The notes: generated from the letters alone by a model not told the origin. A DNA stretch of 64,000 nucleotides from Caryophanales bacterium (GCA_026168805.1 JAPFDS010000022.1:1-64000), one strand, 5' to 3'; counted from the stretch's first letter, positions 17,386 through 27,911 are shown. A program made the numbers and translations.

Positions 17386-18735
17386 ATGGGATTTAGGTAT
17401 TTACCAATGACAGAATCAGATAAGAAGCAAATGCTAGATTCAATCGGTATATCATCAACAGAAGAACTCTTTTCTGATATTCCGAAAAAAGTACGTTTAG
17501 ATCGAGAGTTAAACCTTAAAAAAACGGTAAGTGAATATGAACTGAAAAAAGAATTGACAGAAATGGCAAGCAAAAATGCTAATTTAACCGAATACCGTTC
17601 ATTTTTAGGTGCAGGTGTGTATGATCATTATATTCCGTCAGTTGTTGATCACGTTATTTCTAGACAAGAGTTCTATACAGCTTATACACCTTACCAACCA
17701 GAAATGACGCAAGGTGAGTTACAAGCAATGTTTGAATTCCAAACGATGATATCTGAATTAACGGGCATGCCAATTGTGAACTCTTCTCTGTATGATGGTG
17801 GAACTGCGGTAGTCGAAGCAATGAGACTCGCACATGGTCAAACAAGAAAGAGTAAAGTAATTATTTCTTCTACAGTACATCCGGAACACCGACAACTTGT
17901 AGAAACAGCTGCGAATGGACAAAAATTAGAAGTAGTTGAAATCGGTCATAAAGATGGTGTAACAGATGTAGCTCAGTTAGAAAAAGAATTAGATGACGAA
18001 ACAGCTGCAGTTATTGTTCAATATCCGAACTTCTTTGGTCTCATTGAGCCATTAGAAGAAATTAATGCACTCATTGAAAAACAGAAGAAGACAATGTTTG
18101 TTGTTTCAAGCAATCCACTCGCGCTCGGGTATTTGACACCACCTAGTGAATTCGGAGCAGACGTTGTCGTTGGAGACACGCAAGTATTTGGAATTCCAGC
18201 ACAATTTGGGGGACCACATTGTGGATATTTTGCAACTACGAAAAAGAATATGCGTAGAGTTCCAGGCCGTTTTGTTGGGGAAACAGTAGATGAGTATGGC
18301 GAACGTGGTTTTGTTTTAACATTACAAACAAGAGAGCAACATATTAGACGTGAAAAGGCAACATCTAACATCACATCAAACCAAGCATTGAATGCACTTG
18401 CAAGTGCTGCTGCAATGAGTGCACTTGGTAAAAACGGCGTGAAAGATATGGCTACATTAAATATGCAAAAAGCAAGATATACAAAACAAAAACTTGAGGA
18501 AGCAAACATACCTGTAACTTTCACAGGGTCTTTCTTTAACGAGTTTGTTGTAAAGCTTTCTAAACCAGTGTCAGACGTTAATAAAGATTTATTTGAAAAA
18601 GGATTTGTTGGTGGATATGATTTAGGTTTAACGTATGCAGAATTCGACAATCATATGTTGATTGCTACAACAGAAATCAGGTCAAAAGAAGAAATTGACG
18701 CTTTTGTAAAAGAATTGGGGGATATCAATGGCTAA
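17386..18735 (+). CDS. gcvPA: Glycine dehydrogenase (decarboxylating) subunit 1
   Basis: A 449-residue alpha subunit of the split P protein, which decarboxylates glycine using pyridoxal phosphate on the partner subunit. Typical segments are [32 protein letters not shown] and the central GVDTQ-like [20 protein letters not shown]. Lies 17 bases after gcvT with AAGGAGGAAT upstream and overlaps gcvPB by eight bases, ensuring equal expression. Confidence 0.96.
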   Translation: MGFRYLPMTESDKKQMLDSIGISSTEELFSDIPKKVRLDRELNLKKTVSEYELKKELTEMASKNANLTEYRSFLGAGVYDHYIPSVVDHVISRQEFYTAYTPYQPEMTQGELQAMFEFQTMISELTGMPIVNSSLYDGGTAVVEAMRLAHGQTRKSKVIISSTVHPEHRQLVETAANGQKLEVVEIGHKDGVTDVAQLEKELDDETAAVIVQYPNFFGLIEPLEEINALIEKQKKTMFVVSSNPLALGYLTPPSEFGADVVVGDTQVFGIPAQFGGPHCGYFATTKKNMRRVPGRFVGETVDEYGERGFVLTLQTREQHIRREKATSNITSNQALNALASAAAMSALGKNGVKDMATLNMQKARYTKQKLEEANIPVTFTGSFFNEFVVKLSKPVSDVNKDLFEKGFVGGYDLGLTYAEFDNHMLIATTEIRSKEEIDAFVKELGDING

Positions 18736-20191
18736 AGAAAACTTTCCGTTAATTTTTGAACGCAGTCAAGAAGGCAGAACAAGTTATAATTTGCCAGCGC
18801 TTGATGTTCCAGAGGTTGATTTAGAAGAAGAGATTACAGATGGGTATGTACGAAAGGTCGATGCGGAACTTCCTGAAGTGGACGAATTAGAATTAATGCG
18901 TCACTATACAGGATTATCCAATCGTAACTATGGAATTCTATCCGGATTTTATCCGCTTGGTTCTTGTACGATGAAATATAACCCGGTCATTAATGAGGAT
19001 GTTGCTAGACTACCTGGATTTTCTCACATCCATCCATATCAAGATACGAGTACGGTACAAGGTGCTCTAGAAATGATGTATGATTTACAAGTTCATCTAG
19101 AAGAAATCACAGGAATGCATGAAATTTCGTTGCAACCTGCAGCTGGTTCACAAGGTGAGTGGACGTCACTCATGATGATCAAAGCATTCCACGAATCAAA
19201 TGGCGATTTTGATCGTGACGAAGTAATCGTACCTGACTCAGCACATGGTACAAACCCTGCATCAGCCACCATTGCTGGATTCAAAACGATAGAAGTGAAA
19301 TCAAATGATAAAGGACTTGTGGATGTTGAAGACTTAAAACGTGTTGTCAATGATAAAACAGCAGCACTTATGTTAACAAATCCGAACACTTTAGGATTAT
19401 TCGAAACAGAAATCACTGAGATGGCAGAAATCGTTCATGGTGTCGGTGGTAAATTATTCTATGATGGTGCAAACTTAAACGCGATCATGGGGTACAGCCG
19501 TCCAGGAGACATGGGCTTTGATGCTGTTCACTTAAACTTACACAAGACATTTACAGGCCCACACGGTGGTGGTGGTCCAGGATCCGGACCAATTGGAGTC
19601 TCTAAAGAACTAGCTCCATTCCTGCCAAAACCTGTCGTGCGTGAAAAAGATGGTGTGTATGACTTTAACTATGACCTTCCACAATCGATTGGTAATGTTA
19701 AAAGTTATTATGGAAACTTTGGAATTTATTTACGTGCATATACGTATATTCGTACAATGGGTGCGGAAGGATTAAAGCGTGTAAGTGAATACGCAGTTCT
19801 GAATGCGAATTACTTAATGCGAAACTTAGAAAAGGAATATGAACTTCCATTTACACAACATTGTAAGCATGAGTTTGTCTTATCTGGTAGTAAGCAGAAA
19901 GAAAAGGGTGTTCGTACGTCCGACATTGCTAAGCGTTTGATCGACAATAACATTCATCCACCAACTGTTTACTTCCCATTAATTGTTGATGAGGCAATGA
20001 TGATTGAACCAACGGAAACAGAATCGAAGGAAACATTAGACAACTTTATCTCTGTTATGAACGAGATTAATAAAGAAGCAGAAGAAAATCCAGATGTTGT
20101 ATTAGATGCACCACACAATGCAACTGTGGGCCGATTAGACGAAACACAAGCAGCAAGAAAGCCAGTCTTAAGATATCAGAAAGAAGATTAA
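18728..20191 (+). CDS. gcvPB: Glycine dehydrogenase (decarboxylating) subunit 2
   Basis: A 487-residue beta subunit that binds pyridoxal phosphate. The cofactor lysine lies in [17 protein letters not shown] at about residue 272. The substrate-site region [19 protein letters not shown] is also present. With GcvPA it forms the P protein, transferring the aminomethyl group to lipoyl-H protein. Start overlaps gcvPA; a strong terminator follows. Confidence 0.96.
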   Translation: MAKENFPLIFERSQEGRTSYNLPALDVPEVDLEEEITDGYVRKVDAELPEVDELELMRHYTGLSNRNYGILSGFYPLGSCTMKYNPVINEDVARLPGFSHIHPYQDTSTVQGALEMMYDLQVHLEEITGMHEISLQPAAGSQGEWTSLMMIKAFHESNGDFDRDEVIVPDSAHGTNPASATIAGFKTIEVKSNDKGLVDVEDLKRVVNDKTAALMLTNPNTLGLFETEITEMAEIVHGVGGKLFYDGANLNAIMGYSRPGDMGFDAVHLNLHKTFTGPHGGGGPGSGPIGVSKELAPFLPKPVVREKDGVYDFNYDLPQSIGNVKSYYGNFGIYLRAYTYIRTMGAEGLKRVSEYAVLNANYLMRNLEKEYELPFTQHCKHEFVLSGSKQKEKGVRTSDIAKRLIDNNIHPPTVYFPLIVDEAMMIEPTETESKETLDNFISVMNEINKEAEENPDVVLDAPHNATVGRLDETQAARKPVLRYQKED

Positions 20192-20201
20192 ATGTGCAAC
20201 C

Positions 20202-20240
20202 AAAAATGCATGAATATGATCATCATATTCATGCATTTTT
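20202..20240 (+). terminator. Terminator of the gcv operon
   Basis: AAAAATGCATGAATATGAT pairs perfectly with ATCATATTCATGCATTTTT; a T tract follows. It lies between convergent gcvPB and yqhL and could act on both strands. Confidence 0.9.
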
Positions 20241-20261
20241 TATGTCTGAACAAAGGTCCAT

Positions 20262-20627
20262 TTATTTATATTTAATTTTGCCTGTCCATTTTTTAAATCC
20301 GCCTTTTAATAGACTGATATCTGTATATCCTTTTTTACGAAGCACGTTTGCAGCTCTGCTAGAACGTGAACTGCCTTGACAATATAAATAAACTGGTTTA
20401 TCTGGACGGATTTCAACTAAACGCTGTTTCATTTGTGTCATTGGTATGTTTCTAGCTCCAAGGATATGTCCATTTTCGAATTCTTGAGGCTCTCGAACAT
20501 CAATTATTTGTGCTTTGCGATTTATAAAATCATCTTGATTCAAAACTTTTAAATGAGAACTTTGACGATAATGTCTAAAAATAGCAAAAGCAAGTAGTAC
20601 TACTAGTGCGATAACAATATACTTCAT
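20262..20627 (-). CDS. yqhL: Membrane-anchored rhodanese-like protein
   Basis: A 121-residue protein with an N-terminal membrane helix (YIVIALVVLLAFAIF) and a single rhodanese domain. The active-site loop YCQGSSRSS contains the catalytic cysteine, near residue 84. DVREPQEFENGHI is the conserved family entry motif. Likely a sulfurtransferase or persulfide carrier at the inner face of the membrane; the partner is unknown. Location after gcvPB matches B. subtilis yqhL. Confidence 0.9.
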   Translation of the reverse strand: MKYIVIALVVLLAFAIFRHYRQSSHLKVLNQDDFINRKAQIIDVREPQEFENGHILGARNIPMTQMKQRLVEIRPDKPVYLYCQGSSRSSRAANVLRKKGYTDISLLKGGFKKWTGKIKYK

Positions 20628-20809
20628 TTGTGTTCCTCCGTTTATTATTCATTCTTAATTACCATTATAGTTTGATTATGATAGAATATCAAAGGAGAGT
20701 CATTTAAAAATGTAAATACATGCTAAATGGACGATAGCAATCATACCCTGATCAAGTATTTGTATGAAAAATATAGGTGAAGATTGCTGTTAATTTCTCC
20801 CAGATGTTC

Positions 20810-20839
20810 TTGACAATAGCACTGTATGTTGTTTATAAT
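20810..20839 (+). promoter_or_regulatory. SigA promoter of nrdJ
   Basis: A perfect TTGACA and a perfect TATAAT separated by 18 bases. The -10 box overlaps the first NrdR-like box, so repressor binding would exclude RNA polymerase. Confidence 0.75.
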
Positions 20840-20885
20840 ACTAGATATAGTACTTGTGCTTCACAAGTGACACAACATATAGAGT
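20838..20885 (+). promoter_or_regulatory. Pair of NrdR-box-like operators
   Basis: ATACTAGATATAGTAC (20838-20853) and ACACAACATATAGAGT (20870-20885) match the NrdR palindrome ACACTATATATAGTGT at 12 and 13 of 16 positions. Their starts are 32 bp apart, three helical turns, the spacing typical of NrdR box pairs. NrdR is the ATP/dATP-sensing repressor of ribonucleotide reductase genes. A small inverted repeat ACTTGTG/CACAAGT lies between them. Confidence 0.65.
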
Positions 20886-20917
20886 GAAGGGCAGATTTTT
20901 TAAGGGGTGTATCGTGA

Positions 20918-23476
20918 ATGTCAACCAATGCAACACTGAAAACTGAGATAAATATTTCATTATTAAACGAAGATATTGCACAATTTAACCAAGTGCATCC
21001 AATTACAAAGGACATGAAAAAGACACATAGTGGTGTGTCTCGCCTAGTTATGCTAGACCGCTATGCCTTTAAAGATACGGAGAAGAAAACATTAAAAGTA
21101 GGCGATTTTGTTGTCTTAACCGTAAAAGCAGATCCGAATTTTCCTGCAAGAGGAACGGGATTTATTACTGCAATCAATTGGGACAAACAAGAAGCTGATA
21201 TTCAAATTGAAGATGAATTTGTTTCTGTGATTGATAATAAAAAAGAGGCTGAAACTGGTATTGTTACAAGATCGATTGATGTGATCGATAAACCTCTCGA
21301 AATTTACTATGAACAAATTGCTAAGAGAAATGCAACTGGACTGTCAGCTGTTGAACAAACAACAGAAGAACAAGAGAAGTGGTTTGAGAAATTTAACCAA
21401 GAATTATCTGACATGAATTTTATACCTGCTGGAAGAGTATTATACGGAGCAGGTGCAGAAACAGATGTAACGTATTTTAACTGTTATGTAATGCCTTATA
21501 TACAAGATTCTCGCGAAGGAATTTCTGATCATAGGAAACAAGTGATGGAAATTATGAGTAGGGGCGGCGGTGTAGGAACAAATGGGTCTACACTTCGTCC
21601 AAGAAATGCTTTAGCCCGTGGAGTAAATGGGAAATCATCCGGATCTGTTTCTTGGTTAGATGATATCGCGAAACTTACACATCTAGTTGAACAAGGTGGA
21701 AGTAGACGTGGTGCACAAATGATTATGTTGGTAGACTCTCATCCGGATATTGTAGAGTTTATTATATCTAAAATGCAGAATCCGAGAATCTTACGATATT
21801 TAATTGAAAATACTTCAGATGAACAAATCAAAAATGTCGCTCAAGAGAAATTGAAATTCACTCCCCTGACTGAAACTGAAAAGGATTTATATCAAGGGAT
21901 AGTTAATTATAAAACGATGCCTGGAACAGGCGGATTTACGGAAGCTGCGATCAAAGAAGCGGAAGTAAAATTACAAGAGGGTGGAACGTATGACGTTCAC
22001 AATTCAGAATTTCTAACAGGAGCGAATATTTCTGTCTGTTTAACAAAAGAATTTATGGACGCAGTAGAAGCAGATACTACCTATGATTTACGGTTTCCAG
22101 ATGTAGAAAAATACACTGAACAAGAAATGAAAGAATACAATGAGAAATGGCACGAGATTGGTGACGTTCGTGAATGGGAGAAAATGGGCTATGCTGTTCG
22201 TACATATCGTACGGTTCGTGCGAAAGATTTATGGGACTTAATTAATATTTGTGCAACATATGCAGCAGAACCTGGAATTTTCTTTATTGATAATGCGAAC
22301 GATATGACGAATGCGACAAGTTATGGACAAAAAGTGGTGGCAACAAACCCATGTGGTGAACAACCACTTGCACCTTATTCCGTGTGTAACTTAGCTGCCG
22401 TGAACTTAGCTGAAATGGCTAATAAAGCTACAAAGAAAGTGAATATTGATAAACTCAAAAAAACAGTAGAAACCGGAGTGCGTTTGCAAGATAATGTCAT
22501 TGATGCAACCCCTTATTTCTTAGAAGAAAATAAGACACAAGCACTTGGCGAACGTCGCGTAGGGTTAGGTGTTATGGGGCTACACGACTTGCTCATCTAT
22601 TGCGAAACGGAATATGGATCCAAAGAAGGAAATGTATTGGTCGATCAAATATTTGAAACGATTGCGACGACCGCTTATCGTACATCCATTCAACTAGCAA
22701 AAGAAAAAGGCAGTTTCCCGTTTTTAATCGGTACAACGGACGAAGAAACGAAAGCGTTACGTGAAGCATTTGTAAACACTGGGTATATGAAACAAATGCC
22801 AGAAGATATTCGTGAAGGTGTAAGAGAATACGGCATTAGAAACTCCCACCTATTAACAGTCGCACCGACTGGTTCAACGGGAACAATGGTCGGAGTATCT
22901 ACCGGTCTGGAACCTTACTTCTCATTTTCGTACTTCAGAAGCGGCCGATTAGGGAAGTTTATTGAAGTAAATGCAGAAATAGTAGAAGAGTACTTGAAGG
23001 AACATCCAGAGCAAGAGAGTGAAGATTTACCGAACTGGTTTATATCTGCAATGGATTTAAGTCCTGAAGCACATGCTGACACACAATGTGTCATTCAGCG
23101 TTGGGTAGACAGCTCTATTTCAAAAACTGTGAATGCTCCAAGGGGTTACACTGTTGAACAAGTAGAAAGTGTCTACAAGCGACTATATGACGGTGGTGCA
23201 AAAGGCGGAACGGTGTATGTCGATGGAAGCAGAGATTCTCAAGTGCTCACATTAAAAGCAGAAGAGAATTCCACAGAGGAAAAGCAGGATGAAGTCATTC
23301 ACGAAAAACCACGAGTTGTCCTGATGGATACGATCCATGAACTAGATAAAACAAATGTTACGATAGGATCTGAAATAGGAGATCGTTGTCCAGTCTGTCG
23401 AGAAGGACATGTATCGGACATAGGTGGATGCAACACATGTACAAGCTGTGGCGCACAATTAAAGTGTGGATTGTAA
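20918..23476 (+). CDS. nrdJ: Adenosylcobalamin-dependent (class II) ribonucleoside reductase
   Basis: An 852-residue reductase that makes deoxyribonucleotides using a B12-derived thiyl radical; it needs no oxygen and no small subunit. Seen: GGVGTNGSTLRPRNALARG, the active-site region NPCGEQPLAPYSVCNLAAVN, and the phosphate loop APTGSTGTMVG. The C-terminal Cys-rich tail (CPVC and CNTCTSCGAQLKCGL) is the redox arm that re-reduces the active site. Start ATG 20918 with AAGGGGTG upstream. The gene stands alone behind NrdR-like operators. No cobalamin riboswitch is recognisable upstream. Confidence 0.96.
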   Translation: MSTNATLKTEINISLLNEDIAQFNQVHPITKDMKKTHSGVSRLVMLDRYAFKDTEKKTLKVGDFVVLTVKADPNFPARGTGFITAINWDKQEADIQIEDEFVSVIDNKKEAETGIVTRSIDVIDKPLEIYYEQIAKRNATGLSAVEQTTEEQEKWFEKFNQELSDMNFIPAGRVLYGAGAETDVTYFNCYVMPYIQDSREGISDHRKQVMEIMSRGGGVGTNGSTLRPRNALARGVNGKSSGSVSWLDDIAKLTHLVEQGGSRRGAQMIMLVDSHPDIVEFIISKMQNPRILRYLIENTSDEQIKNVAQEKLKFTPLTETEKDLYQGIVNYKTMPGTGGFTEAAIKEAEVKLQEGGTYDVHNSEFLTGANISVCLTKEFMDAVEADTTYDLRFPDVEKYTEQEMKEYNEKWHEIGDVREWEKMGYAVRTYRTVRAKDLWDLINICATYAAEPGIFFIDNANDMTNATSYGQKVVATNPCGEQPLAPYSVCNLAAVNLAEMANKATKKVNIDKLKKTVETGVRLQDNVIDATPYFLEENKTQALGERRVGLGVMGLHDLLIYCETEYGSKEGNVLVDQIFETIATTAYRTSIQLAKEKGSFPFLIGTTDEETKALREAFVNTGYMKQMPEDIREGVREYGIRNSHLLTVAPTGSTGTMVGVSTGLEPYFSFSYFRSGRLGKFIEVNAEIVEEYLKEHPEQESEDLPNWFISAMDLSPEAHADTQCVIQRWVDSSISKTVNAPRGYTVEQVESVYKRLYDGGAKGGTVYVDGSRDSQVLTLKAEENSTEEKQDEVIHEKPRVVLMDTIHELDKTNVTIGSEIGDRCPVCREGHVSDIGGCNTCTSCGAQLKCGL

Positions 23477-23484
23477 CTGTAAAC

Positions 23485-23524
23485 AAAAAACGAACTCAAG
23501 ATTATCCTTGGGTTCGTTTTTTTT
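23485..23524 (+). terminator. Terminator of nrdJ
   Basis: CGAACTCAAG pairs with CTTGGGTTCG (one G-T) after an A run and before eight T. Confidence 0.85.
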
Positions 23525-23586
23525 GGTGAAAAAATTTGCCCTCATGCACAATATTTTTACATTCTATGAAATATAGACAATTTTTC

Positions 23587-23615
23587 TTGTAAACATCTGT
23601 TGAATCATGTATTAT
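23587..23615 (+). promoter_or_regulatory. SigA-type promoter of mntR
   Basis: TTGTAA-N17-TATTAT, about 60 bases upstream of the mntR start codon. Confidence 0.5.
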
Positions 23616-23676
23616 TCAAAGAAGAAACAATGTTGCTTACACGTAAACTTACTTTCTATTAAGGAGGAGGACATCC

Positions 23677-24117
23677 ATGCCAACACCTACTATGGAAGAC
23701 TATATAGAGCAAATTTACAACTTGATCCATTTTAAAGGATATGCGCGAGTATCTGATATCGCTGAAGGATTAGATGTACATCCATCTTCTGTTACAAAAA
23801 TGGTACAAAAGTTAGATAAAGATGGATTTCTTATTTATGAGAAGTACCGAGGACTCATCTTGACGGATCATGGGCATAAAATTGGTGAACGTTTAGTGTT
23901 CAGACATGATTTGTTAGAAGATTTCCTTGAAATCATTGGTGTCGATGATCATAAGATTTATGATGATGTGGAAGGTATTGAACATCATTTAAGCTGGACA
24001 TCTATCGATCGCATTAGTGATCTCGTGCAGTATTTTAACGAGGATGATTCTAGGGTTGCCCGATTAAGAGACATTCAAAAGGAAAATGAAGATAAAGCAA
24101 GCGAAGAATTAAATTAA
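23677..24117 (+). CDS. mntR: Manganese-dependent transcriptional regulator MntR
   Basis: A 146-residue DtxR-family metalloregulator that represses manganese uptake genes and activates efflux when loaded with Mn. The N-terminus [16 protein letters not shown] contains the Asp8-type metal ligand. The winged helix [22 protein letters not shown] follows, and the central helix [17 protein letters not shown] plus EGIEHHLSW give the remaining Glu and His ligands. No SH3 domain, as usual for MntR. ATG 23677 follows AAGGAGGAGG. Confidence 0.95.
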   Translation: MPTPTMEDYIEQIYNLIHFKGYARVSDIAEGLDVHPSSVTKMVQKLDKDGFLIYEKYRGLILTDHGHKIGERLVFRHDLLEDFLEIIGVDDHKIYDDVEGIEHHLSWTSIDRISDLVQYFNEDDSRVARLRDIQKENEDKASEELN

Positions 24118-24242
24118 AGATGTCGTCTGTGCACTTTTGTTGAATCCAATGAAAGTGCCATTTTATTGGGACTTGTCTAGTTCTAGATACGAATAGATTC
24201 GAATAGAATACACCGTATACGCATCAATTAAAGGGGATGTTT

Positions 24243-25130
24243 ATGAAAATAGACGGTGTATTTGCTGGTGGGGGTTTAAAAGCATTTTCATACATTGGTG
24301 TACTTGAAAGCTTTGAGGAACACGGGTATGAATTAGAACGAGTTGCTGGTACGTCAGCTGGGGCAATTATTGCAGGATTTATTGCAGCCGGGTATACAAA
24401 AGAGGAAATAACAAACTTTATGGAAGAACTGTCATTAGAATCTTTTCTTGATGCACCTAAAATTGTTCGGCTACTTCCATTTACGAGATGGGCTTTTTTA
24501 TATAAGCAGCTAGGTTTATACTATGGAAATAAGTTGGAAAAATGGTTGTATGAAAAACTAGCACATAAAAACATTTATACATTTTCTGATGTAGAAAAAG
24601 GGTCATTCAAAATCGTTGTGAGTGATATATCAGAAGGGAAATTGATTGTTCTTCCAGATGATTTGGAGGAAGTATATGGACAATCTGCATCCACTTTTTC
24701 AGTTGCGCGAGCGATTCGAATGAGTGTAGGTTATCCATATTTTTTTATGCCTAAAAAAATAAAAAACAAGGCAGGTGGAGAAAGTTTAATCGTTGATGGG
24801 GGACTTCTTAGTAATTTTCCTTTGTGGATTTTTGACACCGATCGAAAAAGAAGTAAAAGACCAATTATAGGTGTAAAGTTAACAAGTTCAGAAGTGCCTG
24901 CCAAACCTAAAAAAATAAAAAATGCGTTAGATATGTTACAAGCAGTATTTTCGACCATGATCGAAGCGCATGATAATCGCTATATATCCAAATCAAAACA
25001 GAAGCATATTATTTTTATTCCCGTGTCAGACAAGGATACTTTAAATTTCTCCATGAGTGATGAACAAATACAATCGTATATTCAAGAAGGGTATAAAAAA
25101 GCCAATGCATTTTTATCGCATTGGCCATGA
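24243..25130 (+). CDS. yqhO: Patatin-like phospholipase family protein
   Basis: A 295-residue serine hydrolase. The oxyanion loop GGGLKAFSYIG is at about 8-18, the nucleophile elbow GTSAGA lies near residue 37, and the catalytic aspartate is in DGGLLSNFP, forming the patatin Ser-Asp dyad. Such enzymes cleave acyl chains from membrane lipids; the natural substrate is unknown. ATG 24243 is better spaced from AAGGGG than ATG 24237. Position after mntR matches B. subtilis yqhO. Confidence 0.92.
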   Translation: MKIDGVFAGGGLKAFSYIGVLESFEEHGYELERVAGTSAGAIIAGFIAAGYTKEEITNFMEELSLESFLDAPKIVRLLPFTRWAFLYKQLGLYYGNKLEKWLYEKLAHKNIYTFSDVEKGSFKIVVSDISEGKLIVLPDDLEEVYGQSASTFSVARAIRMSVGYPYFFMPKKIKNKAGGESLIVDGGLLSNFPLWIFDTDRKRSKRPIIGVKLTSSEVPAKPKKIKNALDMLQAVFSTMIEAHDNRYISKSKQKHIIFIPVSDKDTLNFSMSDEQIQSYIQEGYKKANAFLSHWP

Positions 25131-25137
25131 GTTTACG

Positions 25138-25503
25138 TTAATTAGATGCATGATCATCTTTTTTGGATTTATTCCCTTCTATAACACGTAAATGAGTCGC
25201 CTTTCGTTTTATATTCCTTTTTGGAGCTTGAGTAGGCTTTTTACTTACATGTTGAAGATTAGGCTTTCCGTATTTCTTTTGTGATTGTTTAACGGCTTGC
25301 TTATATTTTTTTGAAGATGTATTCGTTTGTTGTTTCGAACGAAAAAACAGAAAGTATACAATGGCAAATAGTAATCCAGCAACAATTAATATTTTTAACA
25401 GCGAAGTCACTAATTGAATGGGCTCTGAGAATAATTGAATGGCTAATCCGAATCCAGCAAGGACTATAATGGAACATAAGAGTATAAATGGTATGTTACG
25501 CAC
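25138..25503 (-). CDS. yqhP: YqhP-like membrane protein (SA1362 family)
   Basis: A 121-residue protein with two N-terminal membrane helices (about 5-25 and 33-54) and a very basic cytosolic tail rich in Lys and Gln. Convergent with yqhO, as in B. subtilis. Function unknown. Confidence 0.8.
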   Translation of the reverse strand: MRNIPFILLCSIIVLAGFGLAIQLFSEPIQLVTSLLKILIVAGLLFAIVYFLFFRSKQQTNTSSKKYKQAVKQSQKKYGKPNLQHVSKKPTQAPKRNIKRKATHLRVIEGNKSKKDDHASN

Positions 25504-25744
25504 ATCGTCACCTTCTATTCATAGTATTTTCCTCTTTATTACATTCTATCTATAGTATTTCCAATGGAGAGAAATTTAACCATCCTGTGTATACCACTAT
25601 CGTACTACACATTTTACTTCGCTTCTAGTAGTTGAGTGTACATCAGACGATAGGGCAGACTGAAAAAACCGACAATCATTACATTCGATGCATGTCGCCG
25701 TAATATTTTTAATGAGATGGATATACTATGGGTGAGGTGATGGT

Positions 25745-26254
25745 ATGAGTCAAAAACAATCCATTCATAGTAGTGAATATACGGATCAAGCAATTTTAAT
25801 GCGGACGATTGGTACAGGCGCTTTCATGGGTCTTGCTTTTTATCTCATCTGGACATTGATGACAACCTTCAACTTTACTAAGTATCCAGTCCATTATTAT
25901 GTGCAGAAGAGTATGATGCTTGTGTTTGATATTCCTAAATGGTTTGAGTTTATATTATTAGCAATTACAATGAGTGTGTTATCTATCATAGTTGCGCTAA
26001 TATATTATTTAATAGCGAAAAAATGGATGTCTATTTGGATTGGTATGTTCTATGGTGTGATCATTGCAGCGGTACATATATTTGTCATTCATCCTTTGTT
26101 TGTTGGGGAATCATTATTTTACCACTCGTATGCTTCGACGATTACTATTATAAGTATGCATGTTTTATATGGAGTTAGTATTGGGTATTCCATTACTTTT
26201 GACTATACTGAATCCATTGCTCATCGAGAGAATCAAAATAAAAATAAGAAATGA
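25745..26254 (+). CDS. yqhR: YqhR family membrane protein
   Basis: A 169-residue protein with four predicted membrane helices. Opening motif ILMRTIGTGAFMGLAFYLIW and the later YVQKSMMLVFDIP are family-like. The order yqhP-yqhR-aroQ resembles B. subtilis, but yqhQ, which usually lies between yqhP and yqhR, is not here: the 240-base gap 25504-25744 holds no ORF of that kind. ATG 25745 follows GGTGAGGTGATGGT. Function unknown. Confidence 0.82.
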   Translation: MSQKQSIHSSEYTDQAILMRTIGTGAFMGLAFYLIWTLMTTFNFTKYPVHYYVQKSMMLVFDIPKWFEFILLAITMSVLSIIVALIYYLIAKKWMSIWIGMFYGVIIAAVHIFVIHPLFVGESLFYHSYASTITIISMHVLYGVSIGYSITFDYTESIAHRENQNKNKK

Positions 26255-26381
26255 TGTAGGTGGATGACTTGTATTTCTATCGTTATTTTTCTTGAACATA
26301 ACAAACAGTTTCATGTTATCTAAATATTGGTTTTTATGGTAGACTAATGTCACGTTGAATCAATGTTTAGGAGAGTGTGTG

Positions 26382-26822
26382 ATGAGAAAAATACTTTTAT
26401 TGAATGGACCAAATCTTAATATGCTAGGTACGAGAGAAAAAGCAATTTATGGACAAGATACCTTACAGCAAATTGAACATGAAGTGCAAGCATTTGGTTC
26501 TTCGCTAGGGTACCAAATTGATTGTTTTCAATCCAATCACGAAGGGGAACTGATCGATCAAATCCATCAAGCACAAGATATGTATTGTGGGATTGTATTT
26601 AACCCGGCAGCTTATACACACACAAGCATTGCCTTACATGATGCCATTAAAGCAATTCATATCCCAGTATTGGAAGTACATTTATCAAATGTACACACAC
26701 GTGAGGCGTTTCGACAAATATCATACACGGCACCGGCATGTGAAGGCCAGATTGTCGGTCTTGGTAAACAGGGGTACTTACTTGGAGTACAAGCACTTCA
26801 CAACATATTAAGAGAAGGTTAA
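26382..26822 (+). CDS. aroQ: Type II 3-dehydroquinate dehydratase
   Basis: A 146-residue cytosolic enzyme that dehydrates 3-dehydroquinate in the shikimate pathway, forming a dodecamer in the family. Motifs: LLNGPNLNMLGTREKAIYG with the catalytic Arg and Tyr, FQSNHEGELID, FNPAAYTHTSIALHDA, and EVHLSNVHTREAFR with the catalytic His. ATG 26382 lies behind TTTAGGAGAG; the open frame from 26355 has no good site. It sits in front of the aminopeptidase and efp genes, as yqhS does in B. subtilis. Confidence 0.95.
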   Translation: MRKILLLNGPNLNMLGTREKAIYGQDTLQQIEHEVQAFGSSLGYQIDCFQSNHEGELIDQIHQAQDMYCGIVFNPAAYTHTSIALHDAIKAIHIPVLEVHLSNVHTREAFRQISYTAPACEGQIVGLGKQGYLLGVQALHNILREG

Positions 26823-26846
26823 AAAAGGTTAAGGAGAGGAATGACA

Positions 26847-27911
26847 ATGGGTAAATTAGAAAGTGTACGTACATATTTGAAAGATCATGAAATCGATGCA
26901 CTATTAGTGACAAGTTCTTATAATTTAAGGTATATGACAGGGTTTACAGGCTCAAGTGGTTTAGCATTAATTAGCCAAGAAGATGCTTGGTTTATTACGG
27001 ATTTCAGATATACTGAACAAGCTTCTCAACAAGTAAAAGGATATACAATCGTTGAACAAGAAGGTTCGGCTGCACATGAAGTGAATAAACAGCTTGAACA
27101 AGCAAATATTCAAACATTAGCTTTTGAAGAAGATTATGTATCTTTTGCGACATACCAACAATACAAACGTATGTTTAACATCCAGTTAGTTCCTATTAGC
27201 GGTATGATGGAAGATTTACGCTTAATAAAAACACCAGACGAAATAGAGATTTTAAAAGATGCAGCTAAAATTGCAGATCAAACATTTGAGCACATTACCC
27301 AATTTATTCGTCCAGGAATGACTGAAATTGAAGTATCAAACGAATTAGAAATGCATATGCGCTCACTAGGAGCAACTTCTTCAAGTTTCGATATTATCGT
27401 AGCTTCAGGGTACCGTTCTGCTCTACCACATGGTGTAGCATCCGATAAAGTCATTGAGAATGGTGAATTAGTCACCATGGATTTTGGGGCTCTTTACAAC
27501 GGATATGTTTCGGATATTACGCGGACAGTCGCTGTAGGGGAAATTTCCGATGAATTACGCGAAATTTACGATACTGTCTTAACAGCGCAAAAACTAGGAG
27601 TGGAACATATTCGTCCAGGGATGACTGGTAAGGAAGCGGATGCACTCACGCGAGATTATATAACAGAAAAAGGGTATGGAGAGTATTTCGGTCATTCGAC
27701 AGGCCATGGAATTGGGCTTGAAGTTCACGAGGGTCCTCGATTATCTGTAGCAAGTGACACAGTATTAACAAAAGGTATGGCCGTTACTGTGGAGCCTGGA
27801 ATTTATATTCCTTCTGTTGGTGGATGCCGGATTGAAGACGATTTAATTATTACTGAAAACGGGAATGAGCGTTTAACGACTTCGTCTAAAGAATTAATTA
27901 CAATCAAGTAA
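26847..27911 (+). CDS. yqhT: Xaa-Pro aminopeptidase (M24B)
   Basis: A 354-residue metalloaminopeptidase that removes N-terminal residues before proline. An N-terminal creatinase-like domain begins near YNLRYMTGFTGSSG. The C-terminal pita-bread domain carries the metal ligands Asp in VTMDFGALYNGYVSDITRT, His in FGHSTGHGIGLEVHE, and Glu in VEPGIYIP and RIEDD. Start is either ATG 26841 or 26847; AGAGG is better spaced to 26847. In this locus it precedes efp, whose product eases translation of proline runs. Confidence 0.93.
   Translation: MGKLESVRTYLKDHEIDALLVTSSYNLRYMTGFTGSSGLALISQEDAWFITDFRYTEQASQQVKGYTIVEQEGSAAHEVNKQLEQANIQTLAFEEDYVSFATYQQYKRMFNIQLVPISGMMEDLRLIKTPDEIEILKDAAKIADQTFEHITQFIRPGMTEIEVSNELEMHMRSLGATSSSFDIIVASGYRSALPHGVASDKVIENGELVTMDFGALYNGYVSDITRTVAVGEISDELREIYDTVLTAQKLGVEHIRPGMTGKEADALTRDYITEKGYGEYFGHSTGHGIGLEVHEGPRLSVASDTVLTKGMAVTVEPGIYIPSVGGCRIEDDLIITENGNERLTTSSKELITIK

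Noticed and set aside
18018-18650. 210-codon minus-strand ORF inside gcvPA
   Set aside because: Shadow of the plus-strand gene; Ser/Pro/Thr-rich composition, no ribosome binding site, no family resemblance.
20628-20917. Cobalamin riboswitch upstream of the B12-dependent nrdJ
   Set aside because: No B12-box or long conserved helix pattern is visible; only a promoter and NrdR-like boxes.
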